12,569 nt of DNA, taken from the NCBI GenBank assembly GCA_025455765.1, contig JALOLX010000020.1:1-12569 (forward strand), written 5' to 3'. This document shows positions 10,968 to 12,569 of this stretch, piece after piece. A program made the position numbers and the translations under genes. This stretch comes from Flavobacteriales bacterium. GTDB taxonomy: Bacteria > Bacteroidota > Bacteroidia > Flavobacteriales_F > PHOS-HE28. A model generated the notes under the pieces. The model was not told where the DNA came from. It saw only the letters and a list, made by a program, of their open reading frames with translations, and did not search any database. The first letter of the stretch is position 1, and every line of letters begins with the position of its first letter.

Positions 10968-12464
10968 GAACCTGATCGCCTTCGCCGGCGCAATGCGCGT
11001 GACCAACATGCTCGGAAGCACCAAGGCCGCCACGCACACCACCAAGGTGCCCAGGTTCAAGAGCAGGATGGGCCACCACTGGAGATCGATGGCCACCACA
11101 TCCACGTAGTAGGTCTCCACGGGAAGCTTCACTACTTGGAAGTGGCGTTGTATCCACGCCAGGGTGATGCCGAGCAGATCGCCCAGTACGATGCCCACGC
11201 CCAGGATGTAGGCTGCGTCGATCAGGAAGATGCGGCGGATGGCGCCATTGCTGGTGCCCAGTGCCTTGAGCACACCGATCATGTTGGTGCGCTCCAGGAT
11301 GATGATGAGCAGGGCCGAGGTCATGTTGATGATGGCTACGATGACCATCAGCAGGATGATGACCACCACGTTCTTGTCGAGCAACTCCAGCCAGGCGAAG
11401 ATCTCCGGGAACCGATCGCGCACGGTGACACTTCGCAGGTTCATCGGCAGGTGGTCGCGGTAGATGATGTCGTCCACACGCAGCAGGTCATCGAAGTCGT
11501 CAAGGATCACTTCAAAGCCGCCGCAGTACCGTGTATGCGTGCCACCCGTTCCTCCGCGTTCCACCAGCAGTTCCGTTCCGGTCGGTCGCACGTGGATCCA
11601 CGCGGTGTCCGGCAGGGTCTCCGCATCATCCCGCAGAACGACCTGTACCGTGGTGTCACCCAACACGCGCAACAGATGAGGCCCTTTCCCGCGCCATGGC
11701 AGGCCCGGCCAGGTGAAGTGATACGAACGATCACCGCCGAATCCCAAGGCCTCCACCCACAGCTGACCAGGCATGCTATCGTTCACCAATAGTTCCGCCT
11801 TCAGGCCCCACTGCGAGAAGCGTTGCAGATGTTCGATATCGGTATAGACCATCTGATGGTCCAGCTGCTCCAGGCCGGTCTCGTACAGACCGCTCACCCG
11901 GAACCGGCGGGGCCGCACCTCATCCCGGTCCTTCACCAGATAGACCGTGATGGTATCACCTGTACCGATGTGGAGGCGACGCCCCATCCAGCTGCTGATG
12001 AGCATGTCGATCGGGTGGAGGGTGTCACCGATGGCAGGTAGGTCGCCGTCCTTCAGGTGCTTACGCAGAAAGCTCCAATCGTAGTCCAGGCCCACGCCCT
12101 TCACTACCACGCCTTCAATGTCCATATCCGTTTCGATGATCCCCGGCTTGGTGGCATGGATCTGGATATGCTGCACGCCAGGAACCGTATCCAGCGCGGG
12201 ATAGAAGTCCTGGTCGATCGGTACGCGCGGGGTCTCCTTGGGGTCGGTCTGCATCAACGCGCCGATCTGCAGGTGCCCTCCTGCGCCGGTTACCTTCGCC
12301 CGCACCTCGCGCTGGAAGCCCTGCGTGACACCCAGAGTAAGGATCATCACCGCCATGCCCACCACGATGCCGATCACCGCAATGCCCACAATGGGACGCG
12401 ACAACCGGTCGCTCCGCTCCTTGTCGAAGAGGATGCGTCGGGCAATGAAATGGGCGAAGCTCAC
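10962..12464 (-). CDS. LolC/LolE-like FtsX-family ABC transporter permease, 500 residues
   Basis: This inner-membrane protein has the four-segment layout of the LolC/LolE/MacB permease group. One N-terminal membrane helix lies at about 24-46 (PIVGIAVIGIVVGMAVMILTLG), followed by a large extracytoplasmic domain and then three helices in the C-terminal FtsX domain (about 365-390, 411-435 and 463-484). Between the second and third helices lies the conserved ERTNMIGVLKALGTSNGAIRR coupling segment that contacts the ATPase. The protein ends PAKAIRFA, close to the family ending. In the LolCDE system such permeases release lipoproteins from the inner membrane; other members export different cargo, and no ATPase gene is in view to decide. 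I chose the GTG at 12464, which gives MSFAHFIARRILF and matches the usual Bacteroidota N-terminus, over the ATG at 12527, whose extra 21 residues look like untranslated leader containing a promoter-like box. The stop codon lies inside the palindrome at 10931-10967. Confidence 0.88.
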   Translation of the reverse strand: MSFAHFIARRILFDKERSDRLSRPIVGIAVIGIVVGMAVMILTLGVTQGFQREVRAKVTGAGGHLQIGALMQTDPKETPRVPIDQDFYPALDTVPGVQHIQIHATKPGIIETDMDIEGVVVKGVGLDYDWSFLRKHLKDGDLPAIGDTLHPIDMLISSWMGRRLHIGTGDTITVYLVKDRDEVRPRRFRVSGLYETGLEQLDHQMVYTDIEHLQRFSQWGLKAELLVNDSMPGQLWVEALGFGGDRSYHFTWPGLPWRGKGPHLLRVLGDTTVQVVLRDDAETLPDTAWIHVRPTGTELLVERGGTGGTHTRYCGGFEVILDDFDDLLRVDDIIYRDHLPMNLRSVTVRDRFPEIFAWLELLDKNVVVIILLMVIVAIINMTSALLIIILERTNMIGVLKALGTSNGAIRRIFLIDAAYILGVGIVLGDLLGITLAWIQRHFQVVKLPVETYYVDVVAIDLQWWPILLLNLGTLVVCVAALVLPSMLVTRIAPAKAIRFA

Positions 12465-12569
12465 TGTTATCCTACCCTTGCTGGGCCGGGCGAAGATAGC
12501 GGGCGCCATCGCCGTGGTCATGGTCACTGCGGGCTGCGAAGCGCAGACCGCGATGCCCGCATCACCTGC
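12445..12569 (+). CDS. Possible start of a divergent lipoprotein gene, truncated by the window edge
   Basis: A plus-strand frame open to the window end could encode a lipoprotein signal peptide: basic residues in GRAK, a hydrophobic run IAGAIAVVMV and a lipobox-like VTAGC, with the cysteine codon at 12535-12537. Two starts are possible. The ATG at 12445 would overlap the permease coding region by 20 bases on the opposite strand. A TTG at 12478 gives a more typical 20-residue signal, MLGRAKIAGAIAVVMVTAGC when initiated. Only about 40 codons are visible, and in GC-rich DNA open frames arise by chance. On the other strand the same bases form the leader of the permease. The call rests only on the signal-like pattern. 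Confidence 0.25.
   Translation, partial: MKWAKLTVILPLLGRAKIAGAIAVVMVTAGCEAQTAMPASP
12491..12498 (-). promoter_or_regulatory. Candidate -7 box (TATCTTCG) for the permease gene
   Basis: TATCTTCG on the minus strand differs from TAnnTTTG at one base and lies 26 bases upstream of the GTG at 12464. It falls inside the extension that an ATG start at 12527 would translate, which supports the GTG start. No convincing -33 element was found. Confidence 0.35.

Noticed and set aside
10965..12527. Longer form of the permease starting at the ATG at 12527
   Set aside because: The 21 extra residues do not resemble the family N-terminus and include a promoter-like box. The GTG at 12464 gives the expected start.

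Overview
The window looks like a chromosomal housekeeping segment from a GC-rich member of the Bacteroidota, probably of the Flavobacteriales type. This is inferred from several things. The RpoB and RpoC sequences carry Bacteroidota-like signatures. A DUF3467 gene follows rpoC directly. Start codons lack good Shine-Dalgarno sequences. Matches or near matches to the Bacteroidota -7 promoter box TAnnTTTG lie upstream of three genes. No species is claimed.

Layout. The plus strand holds the last 482 codons of rpoB (1-1449), complete rpoC (1500-5798) and a DUF3467 gene (5859-6179). A large dyad sits between rpoC and the DUF3467 gene, and a terminator-like hairpin follows the latter. The remaining genes are on the minus strand. 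Reading from the right edge inward they are: a LolC/LolE-type FtsX permease (12464-10962); a 37-base near-perfect palindrome; a cystathionine beta-synthase gene with a CBS-domain pair, broken near 10817 (10913-9605); a BtuF-like helical-backbone receptor without a signal peptide (9594-8812); a patatin-POTRA-barrel outer-membrane protein (8760-6475); and a 79-codon unknown gene coupled to it by an ATGA overlap (6478-6239). At the right edge a possible divergent lipoprotein start is cut off.

How the genes relate. rpoB and rpoC encode the two large RNA polymerase subunits and are co-transcribed. The DUF3467 gene may be read through from them. The cystathionine synthase and BtuF-like genes are 10 bases apart and probably form one operon. 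The patatin-like gene has its own promoter candidate, with a 16-base dyad beside it, and drives the small unknown gene. The permease stands alone in what is visible.

I do not see a new multi-gene system, CRISPR array, tRNA, rRNA or insertion sequence. The points most worth checking are the loss of the PLP-lysine segment from the cystathionine synthase gene, the two long palindromes at gene ends, the coupled 79-codon gene, and the type Vd-like patatin fusion.
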